A stretch of 58,253 nt of DNA from an uncultured Bacilli bacterium (GTDB lineage Bacteria > Bacillota_I > Bacilli_A > RF39 > UBA660): NCBI GenBank assembly GCA_947631655.1, contig CANRME010000001.1, forward strand, positions 1-58,253, in the 5' to 3' direction. Both the position numbers and the translations under genes were made by a program. Of this stretch, positions 8,813-18,682 are shown in pieces. A model generated the notes under the pieces. It saw only the letters and a list, made by a program, of their open reading frames with translations, did no database searches and had not been told where the DNA came from. The number at the start of each line of letters is the position of its first letter. The first letter of the stretch is position 1.

Positions 8813-9500
8813 AATATTCTTCTACTCCTTTTAATTTATCCTGATAATAATCTAATATTTTATCTTCACTTCCAAAAAGCATATTTATTTGAGAAGTATA
8901 TTTACTCATAGCTAAAGCCTTTTTCATTAGAATATCTTTTGGTAATTTTATTACTTCTATTTTTTTATATTTTTTAGGAATTATTCCTTCATAAGAAAAA
9001 TCAACATAATATTTTACAATATAACCTTTTTCTTTTAAATATTGTCCTACTTTATTTACAATTATATGATCAACATGATTTCCAATTCCTAAAGGAAAAT
9101 ATAATTTATCTTTTTTAGTAACTAATTTAAGTAAATCATTGCTAATATCTAAATATAAATCTTGATCTGCCACATGAATTTCTTTAAATATTGATCCATC
9201 TATAGAATACATATGTTTCTTATTATAAATACGATATATAGCATCACAATATTTTAATGATACATTCTTAGCTTTTATTATGGTACAAGCATTTTTGTTT
9301 TCTTCTTTACGTTCTCTAAAAGGGTCTTTAATATCCCAATATTTATGTAGATCTTCGGCATAGTTAGAAAATGGCTCTTTTACTTCACTAAATATTGTAA
9401 TAATATGGGGATTTTTTTGAGCTAAATAATCTAAATATATTTTTCCGCCACAAGACCCAATAGCATCATCAAAATGAGGACTTATATAATAAACAGCCAT
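8805..9500 (-). CDS. PIG-L/LmbE-family N-acetyl-sugar deacetylase
   Basis: A 231-residue zinc hydrolase with the family signature near the N-terminus, ISPHFDDAIGSCGG (usual form P-H-P-D-D), and the second metal site HVDHIIV near the middle. Family members remove acetyl groups from N-acetylglucosamine residues in glycolipids, mycothiol-type thiols or antibiotics. Here it sits between two family 2 glycosyltransferases, so the likely job is to expose an amine on a growing or nucleotide-bound sugar. The Phe in place of Pro in the first motif occurs in some relatives and leaves the metal ligands intact. Confidence 0.8.
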   Translation of the reverse strand: MAVYYISPHFDDAIGSCGGKIYLDYLAQKNPHIITIFSEVKEPFSNYAEDLHKYWDIKDPFRERKEENKNACTIIKAKNVSLKYCDAIYRIYNKKHMYSIDGSIFKEIHVADQDLYLDISNDLLKLVTKKDKLYFPLGIGNHVDHIIVNKVGQYLKEKGYIVKYYVDFSYEGIIPKKYKKIEVIKLPKDILMKKALAMSKYTSQINMLFGSEDKILDYYQDKLKGVEEYYA

Positions 9501-9504
9501 TTTA

Positions 9505-10671
9505 TTATACTCCTAAAAATTTACTCATCTTGTTATAGTTAACATCAAATAAGTCATGATAAGCTAAAAAATTCCAAGCAACATCTTGATAAGCCCACAA
9601 CACAGCATCTTTTCCTTTAGAAATTATTATATCTTCATATTCTTGACATTTTTTTTGATTCCCTAGAAAAGCATAAGACAGATATAAATAATAATAGTGT
9701 TCTAAGGATTCTGGTTCTCTTTTTTTCCATTTTTCTCTTTCGCGTACAGATTTTAAGAGCAAATCTTTATAATCTTTATGTATCATTTTTAAATAAATAG
9801 CATATGAATAATCAACAGCAAAATGATGTTTTTTAGTTGTTTTATAAAGTTTTTCCCATTTCTTAAAATATTTTAATGCTTCTTTTTTATTCCCATTTAT
9901 TAAATATAATTCAGCTAATTTTCTGATGCTCCAAGCATCAGTATTACAATCTTTTATTGCTTCAATAAACATCTTTTCAGCAATTGAGTATTCCTTATTA
10001 TAAGCTAGTTTAAATGCTTCTTGAGGTTTTTTCCAAGATTCTAAATACATTATTTCCCCTCTATTGGGGGGGTGATTTAAGCCATAACCAAATATTAATA
10101 ATTTCTTATTAATATTCTTCCATTTAGTTTTTTCACAACATAGTTTAATATATTCACAATCTTGAACTACATTTTTATCTAAGGAAGCGTGAGGGAATTC
10201 AATAGACTTAGCAATTTCACTTCTTACCATAAATGCAGAATTATCACATCTTCCTAATTCAGGATACCCATCAATATTTTGATTATATCTTAAATCTTCT
10301 GCTCCACATAATACTAACCCTATACTTTTATCCTCTTCTAATACTTTAACCATTTCTTCCAAATAGTTTTCTTGATATATATTATCATCATCAAGAAAAC
10401 ATAGATATTCTCCTAAATCCAAATTCTTAATAGCCCATCTTAATAAAGGATTAGGAGTTCCATTAGGCATATTTGCTCCAGGTTCTTTTGCTCCTAAAGA
10501 AGAGGAAAAACCTAAGGTACTACGTTGTTTATTAGGATATTCAGTTGGCAAAATACCATCTCCCAATACAAAATGATGATAATCTTTATATGTTTGCTTA
10601 TCAACACTTTCACATGCTTGTTTAAGAGAATCGCGGTTTAATGTCACGGTGACAATACTTACTCTACTCAT
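9505..10671 (-). CDS. Family 2 glycosyltransferase with TPR-like tail
   Basis: The ATG at 10671 follows AAAGGA and overlaps the preceding stop in ATGAGTAG; the frame extends further upstream without a ribosome site. The 388-residue product starts MSRVSIVTVTLNRDSL and carries FLDDDNIY as the metal-binding motif. A second half has repeated A-E-x-x-F-x-x-A-I and A-L-K-Y-F-K-K-W patterns typical of TPR helices, possibly for binding a protein acceptor or partner enzyme. No membrane segment. It belongs to the glycan operon. Confidence 0.75.
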   Translation of the reverse strand: MSRVSIVTVTLNRDSLKQACESVDKQTYKDYHHFVLGDGILPTEYPNKQRSTLGFSSSLGAKEPGANMPNGTPNPLLRWAIKNLDLGEYLCFLDDDNIYQENYLEEMVKVLEEDKSIGLVLCGAEDLRYNQNIDGYPELGRCDNSAFMVRSEIAKSIEFPHASLDKNVVQDCEYIKLCCEKTKWKNINKKLLIFGYGLNHPPNRGEIMYLESWKKPQEAFKLAYNKEYSIAEKMFIEAIKDCNTDAWSIRKLAELYLINGNKKEALKYFKKWEKLYKTTKKHHFAVDYSYAIYLKMIHKDYKDLLLKSVREREKWKKREPESLEHYYYLYLSYAFLGNQKKCQEYEDIIISKGKDAVLWAYQDVAWNFLAYHDLFDVNYNKMSKFLGV

Positions 10672-11779
10672 ATTTTTTCCTTTCATATAAATCATTAAAC
10701 AATTCAATATATTGCTCTGCAATTGAATCTAAATTATATTTATTCATAACATATTTCATATCACTTTTAACATTGTAATTATCTTTTCCTTTTATAATTA
10801 CCTTAATAGCTTCATCAACTGTTTTAACATTAAAATGTGCATTCCCAGGCGGTACTACCTCATTTAAAGCTCCAACTCCATAACTTATAACAGGAGTCCC
10901 TACACTTATGGAATTTAAAAGAGTTAACCCAAACGTTTCAGGTAATTTTGATAAAAATAAAGTAAATTCTCCTAATTTATAGTATAAAGGTAAATCATTG
11001 TAATCAATCCATTTATGAAAGACTACAAATTTTTCTAAATTATTATCTTTTACATATTTTTGCACTTCATTTATAAAATCTTTTTCTCGATTTAAGTTTA
11101 TTTCTTTAGCTTTAGGTGGTAAAGGTATTAATAATCTATATTTATTATCAATGGTTACTAGTTTTTTTAAGATTTCAATAGCTGTAAAATGACCTTTTTC
11201 AGGATCTGGACGATGAGGAAATAAAATATATTTATATGCACTATCATATGGGAAATATTTATTAATCTTTTTTTTATCTACTTGAGGATTTAAAAATATT
11301 TCATCAACATAACATGGTATTTGATAAACTTCATTTTTATTAATGTAATCAATTAATTGTTTTTTTACAAAATTTGTTAAAACTACCATTTTATTCCATT
11401 CACTTTGAAAAACACTCATTACCTCTCTTTCATAGCATAATGTATTTAAAGATAATAATTTTGGTTTATCAGATTTTATAGGAAAATTTCGGTCAATCAT
11501 CCATATAATATCAGCTTTTTTTTCTAATTTTTTTATAATTTTAAAATTATTATAAATATCTTTAGGATTTAAAAAATCTCTTTCCATATCTACTAATGAA
11601 TGATCAATACAGATATTTTTAGCAAATTCATAATCATTTCCATCAGGACAAACAATTTGAAATTTTATGTTTTTATTATTTTTTTCAATATATGTTATTA
11701 AATTTTTTAGCCAAACCTGTACCCCACCAGCTAGATGATTATCATACATTGGATAATATAAATATATTAATATGTTCAT
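10664..11779 (-). CDS. GT-B fold glycosyltransferase (family 4-like)
   Basis: GGGAGTG before the ATG at 11779 makes this the start (MNILIYLYYPMYDNHLAGGV); the open frame begins 14 codons earlier without support. The 371-residue protein has an N-terminal acceptor domain with an A-G-G-V-Q-V-W-L loop. The C-terminal donor domain includes FPHRPDPEKGH and the E-x7-E-like region LPETFGLTLLNSISVGTPVISY. Such enzymes retain the donor anomeric configuration. Eight-base overlap with the next gene and four-base gap from the previous one place it in the glycan operon. Confidence 0.8.
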   Translation of the reverse strand: MNILIYLYYPMYDNHLAGGVQVWLKNLITYIEKNNKNIKFQIVCPDGNDYEFAKNICIDHSLVDMERDFLNPKDIYNNFKIIKKLEKKADIIWMIDRNFPIKSDKPKLLSLNTLCYEREVMSVFQSEWNKMVVLTNFVKKQLIDYINKNEVYQIPCYVDEIFLNPQVDKKKINKYFPYDSAYKYILFPHRPDPEKGHFTAIEILKKLVTIDNKYRLLIPLPPKAKEINLNREKDFINEVQKYVKDNNLEKFVVFHKWIDYNDLPLYYKLGEFTLFLSKLPETFGLTLLNSISVGTPVISYGVGALNEVVPPGNAHFNVKTVDEAIKVIIKGKDNYNVKSDMKYVMNKYNLDSIAEQYIELFNDLYERKKYE

Positions 11780-11783
11780 CTTA

Positions 11784-13235
11784 TCACTCCCAATAACAAC
11801 TATCTTCAATTTTTTCTGCACCTTTTAAAGGCTTTTCGATAGGAAAAATCCAATTTTTATTCCAATATCTATTAACATTTAAACAAGTACAATATCTTTT
11901 AATTTTAATTCCCCACCAATTTGGTAAATAACTACATAATTCTATAGAACTTTTTCCAATATTTTTTATATAACTAGCTAATAAATATCCATAAGCTCCT
12001 GCTCCAATAAATGCTATATCAAAATCAATTTTTGAAATATCTTGTTCCATTTTAGCTAAAGATTCAAAAAACGAATCATATCCTTGATTATTACTTAGTT
12101 GAGTTTCCAAACATTGATAAGTTTTAATTTCCATCTTTGGATATTTATAATCATATAAATGATTTAATTTATTTTTCTGTATTTCGATACTTTTAGAATA
12201 GGGACTTATTATTAAAATTTTTTTATTTTCTAAAAATTTAAACCATTTATTTTGAAAAGGATTAGTTAATAAATTCCAATCATAGTTTAAACGTGGATTA
12301 GCTTGAATTTTATTTAATACCATAGCCAACCCCTCAGCTAATTCTTCTTTACCATAACATAGATTAAAATCACAGTTTTTTACGGCTTCAATATGCTGTC
12401 TAGCAAATTCTGAAACAGCATTTATATTATTATCTTTAGCAAAAAAACCAGATGTTTCAAACAGATATTTTAACCAAAATTCACTATAATTATCAATCAA
12501 TCCTGTTTGTTGTTGAATATATTGTTTTATTATCCATAACTCTGTATTACCTATTCTTGCCATCATAAATGGTTTGTTAGATTTTATATAATCACATATA
12601 TTATCCTCCGAACTATGCTCATATTTATTACAATAATCATATAAATCATAAATAGGTTTAACTGATTCATATAACCATTCATGAAAAACTTTCCAAAATG
12701 AATAATTATTAATAGATTCTCCTATATTACCTTCTACATATATTTTCATAGTTTTATTAGTTACCTTTATTTGAGATTCTTTTTTATATAACTCATCTTT
12801 TATTATATAGGGGATATTATATTTATTAAATAATATTTCTAAATAATATGCTAGTTCATTATATCCATATATAATAGCATTATTATACTTTTTTAATATA
12901 GTTTCTCTATTAGCAAAAGAAATTAAGTCATTTATTTTATTAAGAGCATCGTTTAAAAAATCATCATCATAACAAAATCCTATAATCGTATCATTAGAAA
13001 TTATTGGAATATATTCTAAATTAGTTGTATTTAATACCTTATGGCCCTCCATTAACCAATTATCTTTAGTTAAATAATCATAATTTATATTGTTACCTTG
13101 GCATATAAATCCTAAATAATGATTCCAATAATACAAAACCTTATATTTATCAGTACAAGAATCAATTGTTTTTAAATCTTTCTTATTTTTTATATTAATT
13201 ATTTCATAATTTCCTTTACAAATTCTTAAAGCCAT
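11784..13235 (-). CDS. GT-D-type glycosyltransferase with N-terminal accessory domain
   Basis: AAGGAG fixes the ATG at 13235, giving a 483-residue protein. Its second half has a GT-D-like pattern: PFMMARIGNTELWII (compare R-x-G-x-x-E), LLTNPFQNKWF, ILIISPYSKSIEIQ, and a late Gly-rich strand IAFIGAGAYGYLLASYI followed by LPNWWGIK. The first 190 residues contain a Rossmann-like part (IIYGYNELAYYLEILF) that may bind a nucleotide. GT-D enzymes were first found acting on serine-rich repeat glycoproteins, which fits a protein-glycan role, but the family call rests on a few motifs. It overlaps the upstream radical SAM gene by 20 bases. Confidence 0.6.
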   Translation of the reverse strand: MALRICKGNYEIINIKNKKDLKTIDSCTDKYKVLYYWNHYLGFICQGNNINYDYLTKDNWLMEGHKVLNTTNLEYIPIISNDTIIGFCYDDDFLNDALNKINDLISFANRETILKKYNNAIIYGYNELAYYLEILFNKYNIPYIIKDELYKKESQIKVTNKTMKIYVEGNIGESINNYSFWKVFHEWLYESVKPIYDLYDYCNKYEHSSEDNICDYIKSNKPFMMARIGNTELWIIKQYIQQQTGLIDNYSEFWLKYLFETSGFFAKDNNINAVSEFARQHIEAVKNCDFNLCYGKEELAEGLAMVLNKIQANPRLNYDWNLLTNPFQNKWFKFLENKKILIISPYSKSIEIQKNKLNHLYDYKYPKMEIKTYQCLETQLSNNQGYDSFFESLAKMEQDISKIDFDIAFIGAGAYGYLLASYIKNIGKSSIELCSYLPNWWGIKIKRYCTCLNVNRYWNKNWIFPIEKPLKGAEKIEDSCYWE

Positions 13236-14328
13236 TTTTCTTCTCCTTATAATATACCCAATCATCTAATTTATAATCATCTTTTCTTTGTTCCCATATA
13301 AAATATGGTAAATCATCACGATAATGAGCACAATAATTACATAGTTCAAAAGGTTCTTTTAACTTTTCTTTTATTTTCTTACCAGTAATATCATCATAAA
13401 TGTTTATTAATTTTCCTTTTTTAGCAAATTCTTGATTATATTTATCATTAAGATAATTAATGGTAAATGGTAAAGGACAGGGAGCTAAATATCCATTTTG
13501 CAAATTGATACAAACGCAGTTATTTAAAGTTTTATATGGATATTTCTGCTTTTTAGCTAATAATATTGGTTTAAACTTATTAATATGTTCTAGGAATACC
13601 TTAATACCTTTATTCTTTAAATTAATTACAATATCATCAATGGTATTATGTAAAGGAGGATATACAGATATATCCAAGATTACATTATTATTTTTTAAAC
13701 AATTAATCATATTATTATCAATACTCTTTAACAATAAACCATTAGTAACTACTCTTAAATCAGTATAGGGATAAATTTCACGAATCATTTTTATATATTT
13801 AGGTAATTCGGGATTTAAAAATGGTTCGCCCCCCATTATTCTTATTTTAAAAATATGAGGAATTAATTGTTTCATTCTTTTAAAATCTTTTTCATATTGT
13901 TTAAAACTTTTTATTTCTTTTGATGCAATATTAGCAAAATGACTACATCCTTTACAATTCATATTACAGCAATCAATAATATTAATTTCCAAATAATTTA
14001 AGTAAGTTACTTCTTCGAATTTAAAAAACTTCGTATAATCAAGTTCTTCTTTGCCTAAAATCATTTCAATAGGAATAAAGAATATTTTTTGATTATCAAA
14101 TCCTAAAGCAATTAAATTTTTATATACTTCTTCAATATTAATATCATCGGCTATGAATGATGGTATAAGAATATTTTCATTATTATATTCCTTCTTAAAT
14201 TTATAAACACTTATTACTCCGTTTTCTGCAAATTCGTTAGCATCAAAAGAAATAATTTTTTTAATCTTTAATCCTCTATCTACTAATTTTTGTTTAATAT
14301 TATCGCAAGATATTAATACATATTCCAT
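13216..14328 (-). CDS. Radical SAM enzyme of the glycan operon (third)
   Basis: A 370-residue protein whose 4Fe-4S site CNMNCKGC (CxxxCxxC) follows an N-terminal domain of about 115 residues. GGEPFLNPEL is the SAM-binding GGEP motif. Two later Cys pairs (CVC and CNYC) may bind an auxiliary cluster. The N-terminal part (ISCDNIKQKLVDRGLKIKKI) looks like a small nucleotide- or phosphate-sensing domain. Radical SAM enzymes of this short type are found in polysaccharide clusters, where they are thought to modify sugars. It lies next to a second radical SAM gene in the same direction. Confidence 0.75.
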   Translation of the reverse strand: MEYVLISCDNIKQKLVDRGLKIKKIISFDANEFAENGVISVYKFKKEYNNENILIPSFIADDINIEEVYKNLIALGFDNQKIFFIPIEMILGKEELDYTKFFKFEEVTYLNYLEINIIDCCNMNCKGCSHFANIASKEIKSFKQYEKDFKRMKQLIPHIFKIRIMGGEPFLNPELPKYIKMIREIYPYTDLRVVTNGLLLKSIDNNMINCLKNNNVILDISVYPPLHNTIDDIVINLKNKGIKVFLEHINKFKPILLAKKQKYPYKTLNNCVCINLQNGYLAPCPLPFTINYLNDKYNQEFAKKGKLINIYDDITGKKIKEKLKEPFELCNYCAHYRDDLPYFIWEQRKDDYKLDDWVYYKEKKNGFKNL

Positions 14329-14331
14329 AGC

Positions 14332-15249
14332 CTAAGTCCATTCTTTAATATCTTTTCTAGAACTTTCCCACTTTTGTTCATAATCTTTAACATCAGGATT
14401 GCAATAACGACAAAAAGGAGCTGGTTTACTTAAAAAATCAAAAATTTCTTCTTTGTTTTTAGCTTTATAAATATCAATATAATCATCTTTACAAACTTGT
14501 AAATCTTTTTTAAAGTACTTATTAAAATGTTCAATATTAGGAATTAATGTACAAGTATACAATTTACCTTCTTTAAGCATAACACATTCATTAGATAAGA
14601 AACACTTGTAAAAACTTTTTCGAGCATCTCTTTTTCCATCTTCTTGTAATTTTATATTATACCAAATTTGTTCTTTATCAGTATTATCATAAAATTCAAA
14701 ATTTACATGATATTTTAGAGCTTTCTTTTTCATTAAATCATAGTCTAACTTTAAAGGATATTTAGTTACAGATAATATTATATTATTATCATGTAAACAT
14801 TTCCAAAAATCTTCTTGCATGTCATTAACTAATATTCCGTTAGATATTACTCTTATTTCAGTTAATTCTTTATCAGGGAAACACTTTCTAGTTTCTTTTA
14901 TAAATTTACATATATCTTTATTAAGTAATGGTTCTCCACCCAATATGTGAATGGATTTTGCTTTACCTTCAAATAATGTTGACATTCTATTAATATCTTT
15001 TTTAAAGTCTGCAAAATTAGTAAATTTAGGGTTTGCTAAAGGAGAAAAGTGATCGCATCCTTTACAATTTAAATTACAATGATCGGTAGTATGATACTCA
15101 AAAGATATATATGGTCCCCGCATTTTGTGCATTGTTAAAACCGCAATATCTTCAACTTCCTTAGCCCAATAATTGCATTCTTTTTTTACTTTTCTTAACT
15201 CTTGTTCCATTTCATTTACTTTTTTTGTTAATTTTTCAATTTCTTCCAT
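14332..15249 (-). CDS. Radical SAM enzyme of the glycan operon (second)
   Basis: A 305-residue protein with an N-terminal coiled coil (about 1-32, Glu/Lys-rich heptads), then the cluster motif CNLNCKGC in DHCNLNCKGCDHFSPLA, and LGGEPLLN for SAM binding. Late cysteines (CFLSNEC, CTL, CRYC) could hold a second cluster. The C-terminal FCRYCNPDVKDY resembles the corresponding segment of the neighbouring radical SAM protein, so the two are paralogues. The chemical step is unknown. Confidence 0.78.
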   Translation of the reverse strand: MEEIEKLTKKVNEMEQELRKVKKECNYWAKEVEDIAVLTMHKMRGPYISFEYHTTDHCNLNCKGCDHFSPLANPKFTNFADFKKDINRMSTLFEGKAKSIHILGGEPLLNKDICKFIKETRKCFPDKELTEIRVISNGILVNDMQEDFWKCLHDNNIILSVTKYPLKLDYDLMKKKALKYHVNFEFYDNTDKEQIWYNIKLQEDGKRDARKSFYKCFLSNECVMLKEGKLYTCTLIPNIEHFNKYFKKDLQVCKDDYIDIYKAKNKEEIFDFLSKPAPFCRYCNPDVKDYEQKWESSRKDIKEWT

Positions 15250-15252
15250 CTA

Positions 15253-16122
15253 TTACCACTCCATATCTTTAAATATTTCTTTATATAACTTTTCATTTGT
15301 TTTAAAATTTAAGGAATCAACAAATATTTTAAACTTATTTTTATCACATTTGCTTTTTTCGCTATTATTTAATATATCCATTAGGTAAAAACAGCTATAT
15401 TTTAAATGTTCTATTAATTTTTCAACCTCGGCTTTCCTAATTTGCTTTTCTAATCTTTCTTTAAACATCATCATACAACTTACTTGACTATCAAAATTGG
15501 TATGATCTTTTATATGGGTTAAAGTGCAATTATTATCTTTATCATGTCGTAACCAATTATATACATATTTATTAACAATTTTAATTTTAGGATCTTTTAA
15601 ATATAAATCTGCCAAAAATAAACGATCTTCTCCTTGAAATATTTCTACAAAGAAAATATTATTCTTAATTATAAAATCTTTTTTATACATTCTATTCCAT
15701 ACAGTCACTGATTCAAAAAAAGTATTAAATCTACAATCTGCAGGAGTTAGAAAGTTTTCAATTTTACCATCATCATATACTATTTTATAATTTCCAATAG
15801 CAATATCACAATCCTGTATATTATTTTGAAGTATTTCTAATGTATCTTTATTTATTGTATCATCACCATCAACAAAGAATATATATTCTCCCTTAGCTAA
15901 AGAAATACCAAAGTTTCTTGCAGAACCAGGCCCTCTTCTTAATTGCTTATAAACCTTTATTCTGCTATCATGTATTTCCCTGATTTTTTCAATTGTCCTA
16001 TCTGTACTACCATCATCAATTATAATAATTTCAAAATTCTGATAAGTGCTAGTAATTATACTTTTTAGGCAACTCTCAATATACTTTTCAACATTATAAG
16101 TGGGTATAATTACACTAATCAT
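15253..16122 (-). CDS. Family 2 glycosyltransferase
   Basis: A 289-residue classic GT2: VIIPTYNVEKYIESCLKSI, IIDDGSTD, RNFGISLAKGEYIFF and the metal-binding VDGDDTI. It starts behind AGGAGG and overlaps the preceding deacetylase gene by eight bases. Family enzymes of this size usually add a hexose or HexNAc to a lipid- or protein-linked chain. No membrane helix is present, so it would act on the cytoplasmic face. Confidence 0.85.
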   Translation of the reverse strand: MISVIIPTYNVEKYIESCLKSIITSTYQNFEIIIIDDGSTDRTIEKIREIHDSRIKVYKQLRRGPGSARNFGISLAKGEYIFFVDGDDTINKDTLEILQNNIQDCDIAIGNYKIVYDDGKIENFLTPADCRFNTFFESVTVWNRMYKKDFIIKNNIFFVEIFQGEDRLFLADLYLKDPKIKIVNKYVYNWLRHDKDNNCTLTHIKDHTNFDSQVSCMMMFKERLEKQIRKAEVEKLIEHLKYSCFYLMDILNNSEKSKCDKNKFKIFVDSLNFKTNEKLYKEIFKDMEW

Positions 16123-17005
16123 TTTCTCCTCCTAGAGATTTTATTACTTCTTCTATTGAGGTTATATTAGCATATTTATTCAAGATTGTTATTAATTTAT
16201 TCAGAAAACTATAACTTTCTTCTCCCATTCGTTCATGATGAAGTAATATTCCTATATTAGAAGAATCATTTTCTAGTTCATTTATTATTTGGTTTAAAAC
16301 AAATTCCTCACCTCCAAAAGTATATGCTATATCCCAATCTACTAAATCAACTTGGCAATTTGCTTCTATTAGATTAAATTCATTTATATGATTCCCCCAA
16401 TAATTAGACATGGCTACAAAATTTTCCCGTTTAATAATTTTTTGGAATTTCTTATCTATTTCAAACCAAGGAGGAATAAAAACATTTATAAATTTATTTC
16501 CAAAAAGATCTTTGAGTTTATCTCTTCCTCTAATAATTTCAGATTTTACTAATTCTTCATTTCTATTTTCGGGGTATTCCGATTGTTCTTCTTTTGAATA
16601 ATTATTATGGGAATATCCATGCTGACCAATGCGTATATTACTATATTTTTTTAACTTAATAGCTAGATTATCATCAGTTTCTTTAGGTATAGCTGCAATT
16701 AATATGTTAATATTTAAATTATTCATAAATTCTATTAAATGTATTAAACTACAATTATCTACTCCAGCATCATCATCGCGAAACCAGAAATTTACTTTTT
16801 TGACTTTTAATAGATTAATTAGTGTTTCCCATTTATCTGAATCTTCGTAATAAGGTTCAATTTTAACCTCTAAATCATTATTATTTATTTGAACTGCTAC
16901 TTTTTTTAAATAAGGATTATTTACTTGATTCAAATACTCATCAATTAAACTTTCTACTTTCTCTAAAGAAATAGCAGTCATATCATAATTATTAAATCTA
17001 TTCAT
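16115..17005 (-). CDS. Polysaccharide deacetylase-like protein (DUF2334-like)
   Basis: A 296-residue soluble protein with FWFRDDDAG (the Asp pair expected to bind metal), IGQHGYSHNN (the second metal-site H-x3-H) and IPPWFEID, all as in NodB/DUF2334 carbohydrate esterases. It has no signal peptide, unlike most peptidoglycan deacetylases, so an intracellular sugar substrate is more likely. With the PIG-L gene it gives the operon two unrelated deacetylases. It starts behind AAGGAG. Confidence 0.7.
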   Translation of the reverse strand: MNRFNNYDMTAISLEKVESLIDEYLNQVNNPYLKKVAVQINNNDLEVKIEPYYEDSDKWETLINLLKVKKVNFWFRDDDAGVDNCSLIHLIEFMNNLNINILIAAIPKETDDNLAIKLKKYSNIRIGQHGYSHNNYSKEEQSEYPENRNEELVKSEIIRGRDKLKDLFGNKFINVFIPPWFEIDKKFQKIIKRENFVAMSNYWGNHINEFNLIEANCQVDLVDWDIAYTFGGEEFVLNQIINELENDSSNIGILLHHERMGEESYSFLNKLITILNKYANITSIEEVIKSLGGEND

Positions 17006-17014
17006 ATTTACTCC

Positions 17015-18673
17015 TTAATTTAATTTAGTTATTTCAGGACGATAATAGCCAAATTTATAATTAGCGATTTTTTCATTTACTTTTTCGTTTAAATAAGCAT
17101 CTAAATTTTCTATTTCAATATTATTTTCATTAAAATATTTTAATAGAGGATTAATTATTTCTTTTTCAATTATCTCATTTTCTATTGGAGGAAGTTTTAT
17201 AATTATATTAGGATTAAATTTTTGCGTATTACGTAATATGGTATTTATCTGCTTTAACATTTCTTCATAGGAATTGTAAATTATTTCTTCATATTCAACA
17301 ACAATATAACCATTTGAAGTAATGTGATATCTTTTATCATAATATTCGATTCTTTCTAAAGTAAAACTTTGATCATTATATATTATTAACTTATCATACT
17401 TACTATAATTTTTATAATTAAAATCTTCCATATTAATTACAGGAATTTTATTTAAAAAAACTACACTATCTTTTTTATTTAAAAAATCTATATTATAATC
17501 TTTATACTTTTTAGAATTTTGCTGTTCGTTTGATAAGTTATTAAATGCTAGTCTTATTGTCATAGGTTTTAGTTTATTTACAATAGTACTATATATTTCT
17601 TCAGCAACTTTTTGAGTATTATTTTGCACTTTTTCTTTTGTTCTAATATTGGTTTTAAGCAACTTTATAACTTTGTTATCAAAATTATCTAATTTATTAA
17701 CATCTAAATAATCAACTCCATAAACTCGCTTTAATTCTTCACACCATTGTAATTGATCTTCCATATAAGATATCCCGGGTAAAAGTAATATATTTTCTCT
17801 TCCTGAAAGAGATTCCATAGTAGAATTATATCCCGGTCTTAATATACACAAATCAACAACTTGAAATAAAGCATCTAAATTAGTTTCAAAATCAACTATT
17901 TTTATATTATCATTAATTATATAAGATTGTAAATGTTCTTCTAAATATTTACTATAAGGACCTAAAACTAGTATTGTTTGGACATTTAATCCTTTTTTTA
18001 CTAATTTATTTGTCATAATAATAGCTTTTTTAAATATTTCATCACAAATATTATTACCTATATGCCATCCGCCAGCTCCACAATTAACAACTATATTTTT
18101 ATCATATTTATCAATATTATATTTCTTTATTATTTCGTCTTTTACTTCCTTTGATGGTTCGTTAAATACACCACTTAAATATTTTATTTTTTCTGAATAA
18201 TTAACAAAATTTCTTACTTCTCTTGAAGTTATATCATTAAGAAAGCATTCTTTATCCTTTAAAACAATTAATTTTTCATATTGGTTTAGTACACCATTAT
18301 AATAATAATTTTCAAACTCTGAACTACTTAATCTATTTAAAATTAATATTTTAGAAACATTTAATAAAGCTGGTAAATTTAAATAAAAATCTTCAGGATA
18401 TGTATCTTCAATTATTACATCCGGTTTTATGTTTTCAATTAACTTGTTTAACAATTTGTTCATAATTAATATTTCATTATTAGATTTTAAAGTATATAAC
18501 ATAGGGAAATTATAGACTTTATAATTGTAGTTATTAAATATTTCAGTAGATTTTGCTTGAGTAATAAATGAGATTTCTGCATTGTTATTTAAATATTTTG
18601 ATATTGTAAGAGCCAGTTTAAAATGACCAAAACCAATTCCATTTTGAAGCATAAATACAATTTTCTTTTTCAC
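17015..18673 (-). CDS. GT-B glycosyltransferase (GT28/MurG-like) with long C-terminal extension
   Basis: A GTG at 18673 follows AGGTGG at the right distance; the frame could begin three codons earlier at 18682, but that leaves no spacing. The first 380 residues match MurG/MGDG-synthase-type transferases: NGIGFGHFKLALTIS near the start, NCGAGGWHIGN, and the donor-binding LRPGYNSTMESLSGRENILLLPG. About 170 extra residues follow, rich in Lys, Asn and Ile and without a recognised domain. The gene directly follows the TlyA stop codon. Confidence 0.75.
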   Translation of the reverse strand: MKKKIVFMLQNGIGFGHFKLALTISKYLNNNAEISFITQAKSTEIFNNYNYKVYNFPMLYTLKSNNEILIMNKLLNKLIENIKPDVIIEDTYPEDFYLNLPALLNVSKILILNRLSSSEFENYYYNGVLNQYEKLIVLKDKECFLNDITSREVRNFVNYSEKIKYLSGVFNEPSKEVKDEIIKKYNIDKYDKNIVVNCGAGGWHIGNNICDEIFKKAIIMTNKLVKKGLNVQTILVLGPYSKYLEEHLQSYIINDNIKIVDFETNLDALFQVVDLCILRPGYNSTMESLSGRENILLLPGISYMEDQLQWCEELKRVYGVDYLDVNKLDNFDNKVIKLLKTNIRTKEKVQNNTQKVAEEIYSTIVNKLKPMTIRLAFNNLSNEQQNSKKYKDYNIDFLNKKDSVVFLNKIPVINMEDFNYKNYSKYDKLIIYNDQSFTLERIEYYDKRYHITSNGYIVVEYEEIIYNSYEEMLKQINTILRNTQKFNPNIIIKLPPIENEIIEKEIINPLLKYFNENNIEIENLDAYLNEKVNEKIANYKFGYYRPEITKLN

Positions 18674-18682
18674 CTGAACCAC

